DNA of 64,000 nucleotides from Pyrrhosoma nymphula. Lineage: Eukaryota; Arthropoda; Insecta; Odonata; Coenagrionidae. Under the pieces are notes generated by a model. It was given only the letters and a program-made list of their open reading frames with translations. It was not told the DNA's origin and did no database searches. Each line of letters starts with the position of its first letter. The first letter of the stretch is position 1. The translations under genes and the position numbers were made by a program. Positions 22,078 through 33,318 of this stretch are shown one piece after another. The DNA lies in the NCBI GenBank assembly GCA_963573305.1, contig OY754327.1:187248386-187312385 (forward strand), read 5' to 3'.

Positions 22078-23055
22078 TTGATCCGCGTCGGCAGACACAA
22101 AGCATTCTTTAAGAACAAGTACACCCAAAGGAAGACAAGTATGCCAATGAAGATCACTACGACGCCTATATCAGTCATGGAGAAATGTGTGTTAGACGTC
22201 TGTGGTCCCTTCCCGATCATACAAAAGGGAAATAAATACCTGTTTAGTTTTCAAGATGAATTTTCTAAATACACATTAGGCATCCTAAGGGAAAGACAAG
22301 ATGCAGAAACTGTTGCAAGGGTATTAGCCGATAATGTGATTTTAAAATTTGGCATTCCTCAGGATCTTCTAAGCGAGTTGTTATAGAAACTCGCTAGACT
22401 CTGAAGATAAAGAAGATCCAGACTACGGCGTTTCACCCTCAATCAAATGGTGCTTTTGAGCGTACGCACGAGACGCTAGCCGAATACCTGAGACACTTCG
22501 TTGCCGAGGGCCAGAGAAATTGGGACGAATGGGTTTCCATTTGCCACATTCGAGTTCAATACCACTCCACACACACTCCTCGATCAGGTACACGCCATGC
22601 GAACTGATATTCAGCAAGGAAGCAAACGTCCCAAGATGCCTTCAAAGGAAGCCACCGACCCCGCAGTGTATGTATCTAAGACGATTACGTCCCTGAGCTT
22701 AAGTCAAGGTTGCAGACGTGCCACCAGAGAGCGCGTAAGAATCTCCTCTCAATACCAAGATCTCTCGAATAAGGGATTCAATGATAAAAGAGCTAATTTA
22801 GAAATTTTCAGAGAAGGGGATCGAGTTTTATTTTATGATGAGAGGGCCAAAAGGGGCAGATCAAAGAAACTTTCGCCTCAATGGGTAGGCCCCTTTGACG
22901 TAATAACAGTAGATGGGGTAAATGTAAACGTAAAACGCAAGAGAAGGATTGTTAAAACACACGCCAATCGCCTAAAGTCGTTCTTTTTAACCTCTTTCAG
23001 GAAACGGACGGACAAGAAACTTCGTCACCCCCTTACTCTACTTTTGGTATATCTT
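22078..23055 (+). pseudogene. Ty3/gypsy integrase relic
   Basis: Integrase of an LTR retroelement, which inserts the cDNA into the host genome. The frame 22078-22386 holds the end of the zinc-binding region (KNKYTQRKTSMPMKITTTP), then the catalytic core start VMEKCVLDVCGPFP with the first catalytic Asp, F-S-K-Y and the FGIPQDLLSE block; the second Asp (usually in LSDqG) is lost. After a break, 22410-22580 encodes TTAFHPQSNGAFERTHETL, with the glutamate of the D,D-35-E triad in the ER.H motif, and HFVAEGQRNWDEWV. The C-terminal domain (22700-22980) includes FREGDRVLFYDE and LSPQWVGPFDV. At least two frameshifts and a stop. No gag, protease or RT lies between the primer-binding site and this gene. 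Confidence 0.8.
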
Positions 23056-23267
23056 TAGGCATCGATTTTAGTTTAACTACGGTGGAGGACACACCCGATT
23101 TACATTATGAAATCAAGGGCGAAGCCCAACTCTATAATTCGGAATGGAATAGAGTCTGCTATGTTAACTTAACAGATTTGGAATGTAAGTTTGATTCAGC
23201 AATTAGATACGTCGATGAAACGAACAAACTTTGCAACAAATATGGTAACAGCCAGAGACGTTTATGA
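23056..23267 (+). pseudogene. start of an env-type (errantivirus F-like) protein, truncated
   Basis: A short frame after integrase, in the position where env begins in errantiviruses. The piece LHYEIKGEAQLYNSEWNRVC resembles the N-terminal region of the insect retroviral/baculovirus F-like envelope family, which in complete proteins is followed by cysteines, a cleavage site and a fusion peptide. None of those remain: the frame stops at 23267 and the following DNA is non-coding. The ancestral protein would mediate membrane fusion. This remnant of about 70 residues cannot. Assignment rests on position and a weak pattern match. Confidence 0.5.
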
Positions 23268-23952
23268 CTTTTATTTTTCCATTTCATGACCTTTATTCTA
23301 TGACTTTCATTACTTTTATTTTCCTGTTTCATGATGTCAATTTTTTTAATTCGGTCATTTCGTGACCCTTTCGCTAAAAGTATGACATTTATTTTACTGT
23401 AAAATTAAAATTATGATCCGTATAGCTACTACTATAGGGTAAGTGGTTCAAAACGCTTACCCTATAACCCCTAAGCACCAGAATTTCTGTATGTATACGG
23501 TTGCAAAAATGATCAATGTACCTGAAGATGTCACTACGCTATGAAACCCGGGTCATTAGAAATAAATCAATTTAGTGGACCATTACAAAGTGTAATGTTT
23601 ATTTTCCGATATGGAGAGGAGCATTGCATCGAAGCGTCCAGTCTGCGAATTCCTCCAATTCACCTGCTTTCCGCTCACCTTAAACCACCTACTTAATATA
23701 TTTTACTATGCTACATATGCGCATTTATACTAACCTTTCATTTTCTTCATTAATCCCTTTTCCTTCCCAATACCATTCACATAAACCGGTCTGTGAAGTG
23801 CATTTCTTTCTCGACGCCATGTTCGAAAATCTGACATTTTCCTCCTATTTCCCCGAAATGGCGAAGCGGTCGATGACTTTTCCTGCCTTCAACTTAAACT
23901 ATCCCCGCTTTACGACGCGTTTTACACAACATCTTCCCCTACCATTTCAGCT
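23268..23952. other. non-coding remnant between env start and the satellite
   Basis: Contains TTTCATGAC strings repeated several times (23275-23370), a 12-bp-stem hairpin (TATAGGGTAAG ... CTTACCCTATA, about 23433-23467) and a hammerhead-like CTGAAGATG...TGAAAC motif at 23522-23547. The frame 23708-23962 has no family features. Confidence 0.45.
23522..23547 (+). ncRNA. hammerhead-like core motif (candidate)
   Basis: CTGAAGATG, an 11-base spacer with weak pairing, then TGAAACCCGGGTC. The halves match the CTGA(T/A)GA-Y ... GAAAC arrangement found in the palindromic insertions. The stem is poor, so activity is unlikely. Part of a dispersed repeat also seen near 6.3 kb. Confidence 0.25.
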
Positions 23953-26900
23953 ACAACTTTGACCATACTACAACCACACCTCCTCGATTCAACAACCAAA
24001 TCGGGGGATTTTCTTTATTAAAAAAATAAGCTACAACTTTCACCATACTACAACTACATCCCCCTCCAATCACCAAACTACCCGTGGGATTTTTTTCTTT
24101 TAAAAAATACGCTATAACTTTGACTACACTACAACCACACACCCCTCCAATCATCAACCCACTCGGAGGAATTTTTTCTTTTAAAAAATACGCTACAACT
24201 TTAACCATACTAAAACTACACCCCCCTCCAATCACCAAACCAACCGTGGGATTTTTTTCTTTTAAAAAATACGCTACAACTGTTACCACACTACAACCAT
24301 ACAACCCTCCTATCAACAACCCAATCGGGGGATTTTTTCTTTAAAACAATACGCTACAACTTTCACCATACTACTACTACACCCCCCTCCAATCACCAAA
24401 CCAACCGTGGGATTTTTTTCTTTTAAAAAATACGCTATCACTTTGACTACACTACAACCACACACCCCTCCAATCATCAACCCACTCGGAGGAATATTTT
24501 TCTTTAAAAAACTTCGCTACAACTTTAACCATACTACAACCACACCTCCTCGATTCAACAACCAAATCGGGGGATTTTCTTTATTAAAAAAATAAGCTAC
24601 AACTTTCACCATACTACAACTACATCCCCCTCCAATCACCAAACTGCCCGTGGGATTTTTTTCTTTTAAAAAATACGCTATCACTTTGACTACACTACAA
24701 CCACACACCCCTCCAATCATCAACCCACTCGGAGGATTTTTTTCTTTTAAAAAATAAGCTACAACTTTCACCATACTACTACTACACCCCCCTCCAATCA
24801 CCAAACCACCCGTGGGATTTTTTCTTTTAAAAAATACGCTACAACTGTTACCAAACTACAACCATACAACCCTCCTATCAACAACCCAATCGGGGGATTT
24901 TTTCTTTAAAACAATAAGCTACAACTTTCACCATACTACTACTACACCCCCCTCCAATCACCAAACCAACCGTGGGATTTTTTTCTTTTAAAAAATACGC
25001 TATCACTTTGACTACACTACAACCACACACCCCTCCAATCATCAACCCACTCGGAGGAATATTTTTCTTTAAAAAACTTCGCTACAACTTTAACCATACT
25101 ACAACCACACCTCCTCGATTCAACAACCAAATCGGGGGATTTTCTTTATTAAAAAAATACGCTACAACTTTCACCATACTACTACTACTACACCCCCCTC
25201 CAATCACCAAACCACCCGTGGGATTTTTTTCTATTAAAAAATACACTACAACTGTTACCACACTACAACCATACAACCCTCCTATCAACAACCCAATCGG
25301 GGGATTTTTTCTTTTAAAAAATACGCTACAACTTTCACCATACTACTACTACTACACCCCCCTCCAATCACCAAACCACCCGTGGGATTTTTTTCTTTAA
25401 AAAAATACACTACAACTGTTACCACACTACAACCATACAACCCTCCTATCAACAACCCAATCGGGGGATTTTTTCTTTAAAAAAAATACGCTACAACTTT
25501 CACCATACTACTACTACTACACCCCCCTCCAATCACCAAACCACCCGTGGGATTTTTTTCTTTAAAAAAATACACTACAACTGTTACCACACTACAACCA
25601 TACAACCCTCCTATCAACAACCCAATCGGGGGATTTTTTCTTTTAAAAAATACGCTACAACTTTCACCATACTACTACTACACCCCCCTCCAATCACCAA
25701 ACCAACCGTGGGATTTTTTTCTTTTAAAAAATACGCTATCACTTTGACTACACTACAACCACACACCCCTCCAATCATCAACCCACTCGGAGGAATATTT
25801 TTCTTTAAAAAACTTCGCTATTACTTTAACCATACTACAACCACACCTCCTCGATTCAACAACCAAATCGGGGGATTTTCTTTATTAAAAAAATACGCTA
25901 CAACTTTCACCATACTACTACTACTACACCCCCCTCCAATCACCAAACCACCCGTGGGATTTTTTTCTATTAAAAAATACACTACAACTGTTACCACACT
26001 ACAACCATACAACCCTCCTATCAACAACCCAATCGGGGGATTTTTTCTTTTAAAAAATACGCTACAACTTTCACCATACTACTACTACTACACCCCCCTC
26101 CAATCACCAAACCACCCGTGGGATTTTTTTCTTTAAAAAAATACACTACAACTGTTACCACACTACAACCATACAACCCTCCTATCAACAACCCAATCGG
26201 GGGATTTTTTCTTTAAAAAAAATACGCTACAACTTTCACCATACTACTACTACTACACCCCCCTCCAATCACCAAACCACCCGTGGGATTTTTTTCTTTA
26301 AAAAAATACACTACAACTGTTACCACACTACAACCATACAACCCTCCTATCACCAACCCAATCGGGGGATTTTTTCTTTAAAAAAAATACGCTACAACTT
26401 TCACCATACTACTACTACTACACCCCCCTCCAATCACCAAACCACCCGTGGGATCTTTTTCTTTAAAAAAATACACTACAACTGTTACCACACTACAACC
26501 ATACAACCCTACTATCAACAACCCAATCGGGGGATTTTTTCTTTTAAAAAATACGCTACAACTTTCACCATACTACTACTACACCCCCCTCCAATCACCA
26601 AACCAACCGTGGGATTTTTTTCTTTTAAAAAATACACTACAACTGTTACCACACTACAACCATACAACCCTCCTATCACCAACCCAATCGGGGGATTTTT
26701 TCTTTAAAAAAATACGCTACAACTTTCACCATACTACTACTACTACACCCCCCTCCAATCACCAAACCACCCGTGGGATTTTTTTCTTTTAAAAAATACA
26801 CTACAACTGTTACCACACTACAACCATACAACCCTCCTATCAACAACCCAATCGGGGGATTTTTTCTTTTAAAAAATACGCTACAACTTTCACCATACTA

Positions 26901-27420
26901 CTACTACACCCCCCTCCAATCACCAAACCAACCGTGGGATTTTTTTCTTTTAAAAAATACGCTATCACTTTGACTACACTACAACCACACACCCCTCCAA
27001 TCATCAACCCACTCGGAGGAATATTTTTCTTTAAAAAAATACGCTACAACTTTAACCATACTACAACCACACCTCCTCGATTCAACAACCCAATTGGGGG
27101 ATTTTCTTCATTAAAAAATAAGCTACAACTTTCACCATACTACAACTACATCCCCCTCCAATCACCAACCCACTGGGAAGATTTTTTTCTCTAAAAAAAT
27201 ACGCAATAGCTTTGACTACACTACAACCACACACCTCTCCAATTATCAACCCACTCGGAGGAATTTTTTCTTTAAAAAAATACGCTACAACTTTAACCAC
27301 ACAACTACACCACCCTCCAATCCACTTGGGGGATTTTATTCTTTAAAAACACACGATATAGCATTTACGACACTACAACTACATCACCCTCCAATCACAA
27401 ACCCACTCGAGGAATTTTTT
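23953..27420. repeat. satellite array of ~81-bp units, about 43 copies, with higher-order structure
   Basis: A typical unit reads TACGCTACAACTTTCACCAT, a short (CTA)n tract, CACCCCCCTCCAATCACCAA, an ACCCGTGGG-type spacer and a TTTTTTTCTTTTAAAAAA tract. At least four unit classes differ in the spacer: GTGGG, ACTCGGAGGAAT, AATCGGGGG, and one with CTCCTCGATTC. From about 25230 to 26880 two classes alternate, giving a ~165-bp dimer. The segment starting at 24972 recurs at 25708, an offset of 736 bp, almost unchanged over more than 400 bp. Because many units are a multiple of three long, periodic open frames appear on both strands. These are not genes. Confidence 0.9.
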
Positions 27421-27874
27421 AAATATATGGCCATTTTCATTAACCTCCTTATGCCCAGTTCCTCACTTATCCCCGTTTTTCACTACTGGAAAATGTCAAT
27501 TTCCGTCTTCATGTCTTCATGTTTTCTCGACAGGGGCGGGGAGAGCAACGCCTTACGCGCGATAGACTCTGCCACCAATGCTCCAACGATAGAGGTACGC
27601 GCCAGCTCCGAAAGGGGCAAACGGTAGGACACAGGGTATTTCTGTTAGAGAAAGCAATACCACAGTCTAAACAAACAGTAGTTTAGACTGTGGCAATACT
27701 GTTACCCCAATGCTTTCTCTACCTTCTGGGGGAAGGTGTAAGGTGCTCGGAACGGAGAGGTCCCCCTTCTCTTGTCTAGACGTCTGGAAGCGAGTGCCCA
27801 TTTACCCCTCCTCCTTCTTGGTTGAGATACGAGGGAGGAAGTCATACATTACCCCCCTCCCCTTGTATCTAGAG
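27421..27874. other. remnant between the satellite and the 3' LTR
   Basis: No supportable gene. It holds a perfect 13-bp inverted repeat, CCACAGTCTAAAC (27660-27672) and GTTTAGACTGTGG (27681-27693), nested in a wider imperfect one with AGAGAAAGCA and its complement. A purine stretch GAGGGAGGAAG (about 27831-27841) could be a polypurine tract. Confidence 0.4.
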
Positions 27875-28325
27875 TGGTCCGGGAGACAAATTGTCTACGG
27901 GATGGTCTCGCGTTAGCTTCAAACATTCTTGAGAGGGGTGAGAACATAAATGTTTCACACCAGGGGTTTGGAAATACCCATTGAGGCACGCTTCGAAGGG
28001 TCATGTTTTTTATAGAAACCAACCCTTTGCCACGCTTGTGGAAGCTCTCGAGTTGTCTCCTCCCACTACCCTACCCCGCCTCTTCCCCCTAAACATAGCT
28101 GCCGTAGTGGCACTGACAACTGTATAAAAGCCCTCGAACTTTCCAATTCGAGAGGGAGAAGCGGCCGGAGCCTCTACATGTATCCACGATGGTTATTAAA
28201 TTAATTAATTTATAACTACCGTGGCGTTCGAGTTTCAACTCCTTAGTGCCCACACCCTTTCTGCATGGTCTAACTACTCGGACTATGCAGGCTATCCGTC
28301 GCACATCACATGTCGGGGCACGACA
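27875..28325 (+). repeat. 3' LTR
   Basis: Uninterrupted copy of the 5' LTR, about 450 bp. It contains TATAAAA at 28123-28129 and CTCTACATGTATCC near 28172. At the point where the 5' LTR was invaded it reads ACGATGGTTATTAAATTAAT, the pre-insertion state of the LTR. The right boundary is where similarity ends (after GCACGAC). Confidence 0.75.
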
Positions 28326-28567
28326 ACCATGCATGAGGTGTTCCTCGTAATAATGGACACTTCTACTACTCCAAAGTTGCAAGTTCTCACTAGATGGCAC
28401 ACAATTCTCATCATACTCGAGAGCACTGAACAAAACAAGATAAAACGTCGCGACCTATCCCCTTTTATTTATGTATCAATTCCTATTAGTAAGACTTTTT
28501 TTTGCAGGGCCAACGTCGGCTCTAGCATGTGTCACATGGGTGGGCCCAACCCAGAGTTCAAATGAAT
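28326..28567. other. unassigned DNA
   Basis: Short spacer between the 3' LTR and a SINE. No supportable gene. Confidence 0.3.
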
Positions 28568-28758
28568 GAATATTATCTCGGTGGCGGCGGGGTAACGTCC
28601 TCGCTTGCTGACCCAAAGGTCGCGGGCTCGAGTCCTGCCTGGGGAGGATTTTTCTCCTACCTGGGCATGCTTGTATGTTCACGTCCATTGTTATATGTTA
28701 ATACCCCGATATATTGGCCAATATGAGCTGTTTTCAGTGGTTCTTGAAAATAAATAAA
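28568..28758 (+). mobile_element. tRNA-derived SINE
   Basis: The head contains an A-box-like GGTGGCGGCGGGGTAACG, then GACCCAAAGGTCGCGGG and the B-box-like GGGCTCGAGTCCTGCC, the order of a tRNA gene. The unrelated body ends in AAATAAATAAATTAA. The acceptor stem does not pair well, so this is a SINE, not a tRNA gene. Confidence 0.6.
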
Positions 28759-29430
28759 TTAACACTTTCAACGCGGCGGAAATATTTTAAATTTTTTGCC
28801 GGGGACTGATTTTTTTTCTTTATTAATTTTATTCATAGCCACATTCAACAATTGATTGTTAAAAATCGGGGGAAAATATTTAATGAAAAATCGCATTTTT
28901 AAATTTTGACGTCGATCGACGCCCGCAGCCATTGGATTGAGACATCGCCGTGCAATGCTTGGTTGCATACCCACGTCTTTCTTCGAGACACCTCTCCTTA
29001 ATCCTTTCTTTGGCTGTCTTTCGTGTTGAACACTATGAAATATTTGGTATTTCCATACAAATTCATTCATTCATCAAGACAACCTTCGGGTTGAAAATAC
29101 TGAGAGAGTGAATACAAATTCATACACTCAGTAAATATTACCAACAGCATCGTGATTGTCTTCGTAAAATATAATTTCTTTTGTTTAAAGTCGTAACGAT
29201 ATATTTGTAGCACATTTGCTTCCACTTTTTGTGCTTTTATTTTTCGAAGGGCTAATTAGGAGGAGCATTCAATGCATGATGAAGGGAGAGAATTATACCA
29301 TAATCTCAGAAAAGTTTATAAAAATGATAAAAAATATGTTATTCCTTTGACGTGGAAGAGAAAAAAATTGAAGAACTTCGAGCAAATTTTTTTACTGGTG
29401 TGGAACTGGATCCGATTGCAATGCCCATAA
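28759..29430. other. unassigned AT-rich DNA
   Basis: No supportable gene. The minus-strand frame 28768-29070 is basic and lacks family motifs. The left edge TTAACACTTTCAACGCGGCGG vaguely resembles the TTAACCCTTTCGCTGCGG end of the small TTAA-flanked element at 52.9 kb. Confidence 0.3.
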
Positions 29431-29830
29431 GCGCGTTTTTAAAAAATTGTTTAAACAATTCCCTCGTAAAAACTATAACTTTCAGAGATCAAGTAAAAAT
29501 AACTGCATATTCGTACTCAGCGGATCAAAAATATCGAGTAACAACGACTACTGTTCAACTTTAATTAGCTAAAATAAATTGTTTAAACAATTTATCAAGT
29601 CAAAACAATAAAAATCAGAGTAAGCAGAAATAATTTCGAATTATAGAGATATAAAAACATGCGGAACAACTATTCAAGTTCCATTAAAATTTGTTACATT
29701 AAATTGTTTAAATAATTGGTCTTGTAAAAACAATATCTAACATACAGCAAAATAAAATTCAAATTATGATTCAGATGATCTAAAACTTTTGAAATGATGT
29801 TCAAATCTATTATATAAAAATAACGGTATT
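29431..29830. repeat. three degenerate ~128-bp tandem units carrying TTGTTTAAACAATT
   Basis: The palindrome AATTGTTTAAACAATT (or a one-base variant) occurs at about 29443, 29576 and 29702. Each is followed by a similar stretch (a CTCGTAAAAAC / CAAGTCAAAAC / CTTGTAAAAAC block, then AACTATAAC-, ACAATAAAA- or ACAATATCT-like sequence). The spacing of about 126-133 bp indicates a diverged tandem triplication. Not coding. Confidence 0.5.
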
Positions 29831-30120
29831 AATTTTGGCCTGCATTTTTCGATTCGGGACCCCTGTGCGCCATCCCTCCATTCAGATCCACCTTCCCTTC
29901 TCCTCTAACTATCGCTGCCCCCTATACCCCCCCCCCCCATTATGCCACCAGCTAAGAGGAGGAAGAAAAAGCCCCAAAATTAAGACCCATTCCCCAACTC
30001 ACTCCAGTGATCCTAACACAGTTTTTAAAATTTTATTTATACTCATATTATTTATTGAAATATGTATACCCATGTTGAACAGAGTTAGTCTATACATATA
30101 TCTGTTACTTGTTCCTGCCT
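29831..30120. other. unassigned DNA
   Basis: Pyrimidine-rich with a C9-10 run near 29930. No supportable gene. Confidence 0.3.
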
Positions 30121-30475
30121 GGCTGCTAGCCAGGCAGGCACGGGCCTGTGGCTGGGTTAGTCTTTTCCGGTGTTGGCTGGAGAGACTGTGATGGGGGTGC
30201 TCCGGTCCATAACCGACCCTCGGACGGGCGTTAGATCGGCGATGCTATTGATGATGAGGCACAAGCCTACAGTGGGGGCCATTACCTAGGGCTTGGCATC
30301 AAACACAGTTTGTGTGGCCCCAGGCGTCCATGGTCCGATGACCATGGAAGAGTATTCCATCAAAGCGTTGGCAGCAGCCAATTATCTAACCCAGTGTAAA
30401 TCCCAAGAAAACCTAACACACCTAACCTGGGAGGCTCCATAGTACCTCCGTAGTCCATAAGTGAAGAAAACAAAA
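30121..30475. repeat. GC-rich segment, probable retroelement fragment
   Basis: A G/C-rich block in AT-rich surroundings (CCGACCCTCGGACGGGCGTT; TGTGGCCCCAGGCGTCCATG; GGTCCGATGACCATGG). Its composition resembles the GC-rich 5' region of the 33.1-kb LINE, but I could not align them. No gene. Confidence 0.3.
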
Positions 30476-30489
30476 AGTCATATAGAGAA

Positions 30490-30672
30490 ATGTTGGTTTA
30501 TTTAAAAGAATTAGCAGAATATAGTCTTACCAAAGGTAACACTGATTTAATTAATATCTTAACTATGTATCGCTATCGGCAACGTAGAGAATTGTATTAT
30601 ACAGGAAAAAAAGGAAAAACGGACAAAAGTGACGGATTATATGCGTATTTTACAGATCAGTTTTTATATTAA
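30490..30672 (+). CDS. hypothetical 60-residue frame
   Basis: A short open frame starting MLVYLKELAEYSLTKGNTDL and rich in Lys, Tyr and Thr. I do not recognise it. No splice sites or neighbours support it, and its base composition matches the AT-rich surroundings. It is listed because its composition is more protein-like than other frames nearby. Confidence 0.15.
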   Translation: MLVYLKELAEYSLTKGNTDLINILTMYRYRQRRELYYTGKKGKTDKSDGLYAYFTDQFLY

Positions 30673-31760
30673 CTAGTTCAATTAAATTTAACCACTATGT
30701 GATACTGTTGTTTCATTATTTCATAATAATTTCGTCTACATGTAGAATTAGAGTGAAACCAAACTTTTAGGCAACACATGTTATGGGCGTTTCAAGGTCT
30801 TTTTCTAAATGTGAGATCCTGGGTTAAGCAGAAAACTGTCTTATCCGGCAAAAAATGATGGCCCCCGAGAGATTCCGCTTAAGACAGGTTTCACTGAACA
30901 GGAAAATTAAGGGTGGAAACACATTAGGGGAAGATTAGAGAAAGGGGCAGTGAACCACGTGCATTCCATATTGCCGATTAGCAGCCACCACCCCTGGGGG
31001 CGGATCAATGAACTCCTCTACAGCAATTGGTGAGATAATTACTCCCATAATTACCCCCCTCCCCCGGATATATTGCCCTTAAGTAGTGGTGGAGGCAAAT
31101 GCCATTGACATTTACGTTGTGGTGCTCCTAACTCTCTCAGATGTGAAGGTTTTTGGACAAGAGACAATAGTACTATCCTTCGGTCATTTAGAAAAATTTC
31201 TTTAACCTTTGCACCTTGCTAAATGCAAACAAATTACTCGGTATTGCAATATAGCAAGTATACAGACAAATGGGTGCATAAAAAGTAATCTTTATTTGGC
31301 TTTACAAAAATTGATATACAACTTACTTTGTGAATGACATGCAAGATACATTTATGAAGAAAAAACATTACACTTCAATCATGAAACAAATACATGAGTT
31401 TCACATACAAAATCCACATCGTTTAAAATACAATACAAAATAAGGGGAAACGGTATCAAAGAGCAACAACAACAAAATTAAGAAACCATGGAGGCAGCCA
31501 CCACATAAATAAATATATATTTTACAGGTTGGTCTAATTTTTATTTAGAAGTTTATTCGTTCCACCGATTCATTGACAGTTGGTACCGGATTTTCAAGGA
31601 ACTGTGGAAGAGAAAAAACGCCTTAGATCAGTTTCACTTTCGAAACACATGAAATCAATGACGCCACTTAACAGTCATTACGCAAGTTAAGGGCAGGAAA
31701 TTTATTTTCACTTTGTCATGCATCATACGCCAACCGCATATCATCATTCTCTTTTTTTAT
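30673..31760. other. unassigned DNA with a small pogo-like inverted pair
   Basis: GAGTGAAACC near 30752 and GGTTTCACT near 30885 form short inverted ends of a ~140-bp element like those of pogo/Tigger MITEs; the evidence is weak. The remainder shows no gene. Confidence 0.3.
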
Positions 31761-31769
31761 GCAGTGTTG

Positions 31770-32720
31770 GGGAAAGGAAGGGATGGATTTGAAGTGGGAG
31801 GATATGGGCAAGGGACAAGAACTGATCGCGGTGATAAGCAGTTGGATTTTGTAGGAGAAATAAATTAGAAGTAACAAAAACTTGGTTTAAACATAACTCC
31901 AGGCATAGGTGCACATAGAAAATACCCGGTGATACCGGGAGATATCAAATTGATTAGGGAGAGATTTAGGAACAGAGTCAAAAACTCCAGTAAGATATCC
32001 AGGAGCGGATGCAGACTCTGATCATTCCTTAGTTATGATGAACTGTGAAGTTAGACTCAAAAGGCTTTGTAAAGGTAGGAAGAAAAAGAGGTGGAATGTG
32101 GAAGCATTGAAAGGGAGGTAGCTAGTGGAAAGAGAGTAACTAACCGGCCGGCCAGGAGCTTAGTGGAAAAGAACATAGGTGAAGCAAAGCAAGCAGGAAC
32201 AATAGAGGGAAGATTGGAGATTATAAAAACAGGAATAATAAATAGAGAAAACAATAAGATCAGATGAAATGAGGGTAAAGAAGCAGTGGGTTACGGAATA
32301 AATTCTAAGGAGGAGAGAAGGATGTTGAAAAACCTCAACACCGACCTAGGCAAGAGGAAGTTCAAGAAATTAAACAATAAATTCAGGTAAGTGACATATC
32401 GGCCGAATGAAAACTGGTGGATAGGACAATGCGAGGAAAAGTAAAAGCTGCTGGAAGAGAGGGAAGTGGCTGCGTTATAGGTTAAAGTGAAAATGCTATC
32501 ATGCGGTAGGAGAGGGCAAATCAAACGATATCAAAGGTTAAGGACAAAACAGGGAAGATATTAATCGAACAAGAAGATATCCAGGATAGGTGGAAAGAGT
32601 ATGTGGAGCTATATGAGAGTGATAATAGACTGTGAACCTAGATAGAGAGACTAAGAGAACAATAGATAAGGACAATCTCTGGCCGGAGATACTCGACGGA
32701 GATACAGCGGAATAGAGCAT
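31770..32720 (+). pseudogene. LINE relic (end of endonuclease and linker), same family as 12.7-15.8 kb
   Basis: Plus-strand pieces correspond to the end of the APE domain and the linker before RT. LEVTKTWF.H is near 31870, the region corresponding to YILVRERFRNRVKNSK at about 31945-31990, and ADSDHSLVMMNCEVRLKRLC at about 32010-32070. KKRWNVEAL at about 32085-32110 and DRWKEYVELY near 32590 match NKRKWNTEAL-like and ERWKEYVEELY of the 12.7-15.8 kb copy. The RT domain is absent and frames are broken throughout. Confidence 0.6.
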
Positions 32721-33070
32721 TACGAGAGATCTACAATCTACATCTACAAAATACCCTGCAAGCCATGACCTCAAAGGTGTGTGGCAGAGAGTGAGTAGTC
32801 AAAAACATGCATTTCACTACACCCTAAAGTTAGTGTAACTATGGCTAATTATGCATTAGGATAAATTGCTAATGCGTGCTTCGAGGCAAAGCCTCACAAG
32901 CATGCACTACACAACAGATATGCTTCCAATGGAGAGGGACCGTTATTATATATGTATTTTGCAACTACACAAATAGACAGTGACTCGAAAGTTATGCTGA
33001 AAACATGAATGGCGTGCTGTTAGTACTAGGTAGCAGATAAGGATACAAGTATTAGGGAGTACTACTCCTA
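32720..33070. repeat. dispersed retroelement-type repeat
   Basis: Starts with CTACATCTACAAAATACCCT and GCAAGCCATGACC followed by GTGTGTGGCAGAGAG. The pattern 'ATACCCTGCAAGCCAC...GGTGTGTGGCAGAGGG' is familiar to me from arthropod interspersed repeats, but I cannot assign it to an element. It abuts the broken LINE. No gene. Confidence 0.35.
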
Positions 33071-33318
33071 CTAAGAGCTACGCTACCTATCGACAAAGGG
33101 GGTGAGGGACGTGTGATCCCAGGGTGGGTGGTGGTGACCATCACGCACCAAGACCGTCATGCGTGGTGAAGAGCCACACCCTCCACGAGGTGCCCCAGGT
33201 TTTCGCAGAATATGATGGATCTAGACTTGCAGGTGATAAAATGCCCCCATCATCATGATGCGTCCCTGTGCCAAGGATGACTGCATCCACGGGGCGGAGG
33301 GTTATAAGTCATTAATAG

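Larger units (their letters stand above)
18716..28325 (+). mobile_element. Ty3/gypsy (errantivirus-like) LTR element, deleted and multiply invaded
   Basis: Two direct LTR-like repeats frame this 9.6-kb locus. The 5' copy is 18716-19035 plus 21894-22027 (split by a transposon), and the 3' copy is 27875-28325. Directly inside the 5' copy is a primer-binding-site-like string, TGGTGTCAGATGTGGGG (22040-22056). The interior keeps only the integrase (22078-23000) and the start of an env-type protein (about 23060-23267); gag, protease and RT are missing. A satellite array (23953-27420) occupies the place of the rest of env. An env-bearing gypsy element fits the insect errantivirus group. The locus cannot be functional. 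Confidence 0.75.

Noticed and set aside
22078..23267. Intact endogenous retrovirus
   Set aside because: gag, protease and RT are absent, integrase is frameshifted and env is a short truncated start.
24084..27194. Long periodic open frames on both strands (MGFFSFKKYA..., MLIGGLYGCS...)
   Set aside because: They arise because satellite units are often multiples of three; the same sequence reads open in opposite directions and no start, splice or family evidence exists.
23953..27420. CRISPR-like regular array
   Set aside because: Units are contiguous near-identical repeats with no unique spacers, and the context is eukaryotic.
28768..29070. Minus-strand basic 100-residue frame
   Set aside because: No motif, and it follows AT-rich composition; cannot be supported as a gene.
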